NCBI GenBank assembly: GCA_030430025.1
Contig: JAUIGR010000009.1
Coordinates: forward strand, 18,118-82,117
From: Gammaproteobacteria bacterium
GTDB lineage: Bacteria; Pseudomonadota; Gammaproteobacteria; Xanthomonadales; Marinicellaceae
Length of the DNA: 64,000 nucleotides
Direction of reading: 5' to 3'
The position numbers and the translations under genes are program-made. The notes beneath the pieces were generated by a model. That model saw nothing but the letters and a program-made list of their open reading frames with translations. It was not told where the DNA came from and made no database searches. Positions 63,598 through 64,000 of this stretch are shown here, one piece after another (within the stretch, counting starts at the first letter, position 1; each line of letters opens with the position of its first letter).

Positions 63598-64000
63598 GTC
63601 ATACCCTGAAAAACTTATAAGACATTGATATACAATAGATATTTTGTGTTTATGCTGTAATATTTCGATCGGAAATGTTTAAATAGTTGTTACTTATCGG
63701 TCGAAATCATCAAAAACATGCGCAGTCAATCACCGGATCAAACACCCCAAAGCTCCTTTTTTGATATCACCTCCCAGTTGAATCAATCACACCCTTTGAT
63801 AGCCTTGTGTTGCGAACTTGATTGGCAACACCTTGAACAGGTTCTTAAAAGCCATTACAGCGATAAAGGCAGGCCAGTCAAACCGATCCGTTTGATGGGT
63901 GGTCTGTTGATACTCAAACAGCTTTATAACCTGAGCGATGAAGCGGTTGTCGAGCAGTGGCAAATGAATCCTTATTTTCAGTTTTTTTGTGGTCAACCCA
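63598..64000 (+). mobile_element. IS5-family insertion sequence, left part
   Basis: Starts at about 63598 with GTCATACCCTGAAAAAC, which resembles the termini of the MITE-like elements (GTC..CCTGAAAAA). A small inverted repeat (ATTTCGATCG/CGGTCGAAAT) at 63662-63707 precedes the transposase frame. The right end lies outside the window. Confidence 0.7.
63718..64000 (+). CDS. IS5-family transposase, N-terminal part (runs off the window)
   Basis: 94 codons are visible from ATG 63718: MRSQSPDQTPQSSFF, HPLIALCCELDWQHLE, then KGRPVKPIRLMGGLLILKQLY, split here as the DUF772 N-domain, LSDEAVVEQWQMNPYFQFF. This domain is characteristic of IS5-group transposases with a DDE catalytic core downstream. Frame is intact up to the edge. 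Confidence 0.9.
   Translation, partial: MRSQSPDQTPQSSFFDITSQLNQSHPLIALCCELDWQHLEQVLKSHYSDKGRPVKPIRLMGGLLILKQLYNLSDEAVVEQWQMNPYFQFFCGQP

Noticed and set aside
1..64000. CRISPR arrays, rRNA or tRNA genes, phage genes
   Set aside because: No regularly spaced repeats, no cloverleaf or rRNA-like stretch and no phage structural genes were seen; intergenic gaps are mostly short. A tRNAscan/CRISPR search would settle this.

Overview
The window looks like chromosomal DNA of an AT-rich, free-living gammaproteobacterium. The housekeeping genes (secDF-yajC, mfd-csiV, clpS-clpA, rplM-rpsI, tyrS-M23 peptidase-anmK, tamA-tamB, mutS, fabI) are gammaproteobacterial in type and linkage. A chorismatase of the FkbO/Hyg5/XanB2 family beside a Clp-like CRP regulator, and secreted proteins ending in an 'IFxxxF' tail, suggest the Xanthomonadales/Marinicella side of the class; that placement is inference. 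I see no rRNA, tRNA, CRISPR array or prophage.

Layout. 1-5766 is a leftward Cus-type copper/silver efflux operon: a His/Met/Cys-rich small protein, cusC, cusB with a fused CusF-like domain, and cusA running off the left edge. 5800-6487 holds two copies of a short inverted-repeat element around a small Cys-rich ORF. Next come hslR, a 918-residue secreted Asp-box/P-domain protein, a ThrE-type exporter and the msrQ/msrP pair. 12630-18645 is a metabolic stretch (serC, cvfB-like, cysK, pdxB, pyk), interrupted by a third element copy at 14576. 18697-25213 carries moxR-DUF58-tgpA and clpS-clpA. 25408-35102 carries an unrecognised secreted protein, sufE/cysS, the chorismatase, the Clp-like regulator, a GNAT-VanY fusion, a GFA protein and yajC-secD-secF. 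35148-39862 is a leftward four-gene locus resembling a highly divergent chaperone-usher system. 40116-51000 is mostly housekeeping, then anmK, a small secreted protein, a decayed fourth element copy, mutS, a fasciclin protein and the overlapping operon mscS-zntB-tamA-tamB. The right edge enters an IS5-family insertion sequence just after tamB.

The most interesting items are these. (1) The divergent chaperone-usher-like locus: its putative major-subunit gene is bracketed by two perfect 14-bp stem-loops, one beside the ribosome-binding site and one just after the stop, with a third hairpin before the usher gene; this suggests RNA-level control of subunit stoichiometry. (2) A hairpin-rich MITE-like repeat with termini GTC..CCTGAAAAA in four copies, one flanked by a perfect 6-bp direct repeat; the IS5-family element at the right edge seems to begin with a related terminus and may be its mobiliser. 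(3) tgpA appears to lack a conventional start at the expected place, while a near-perfect Shine-Dalgarno sits 6 nt before an in-frame ATC.

Functional themes: envelope assembly and maintenance (TamA/B, MscS, M23 peptidase, AnmK, CsiV, VanY, TgpA operon, Sec accessory complex), periplasmic metal and oxidative protection (Cus, MsrPQ, ZntB), and sulfur/PLP/serine metabolism (SerC, PdxB, CysK, SufE, CysS).
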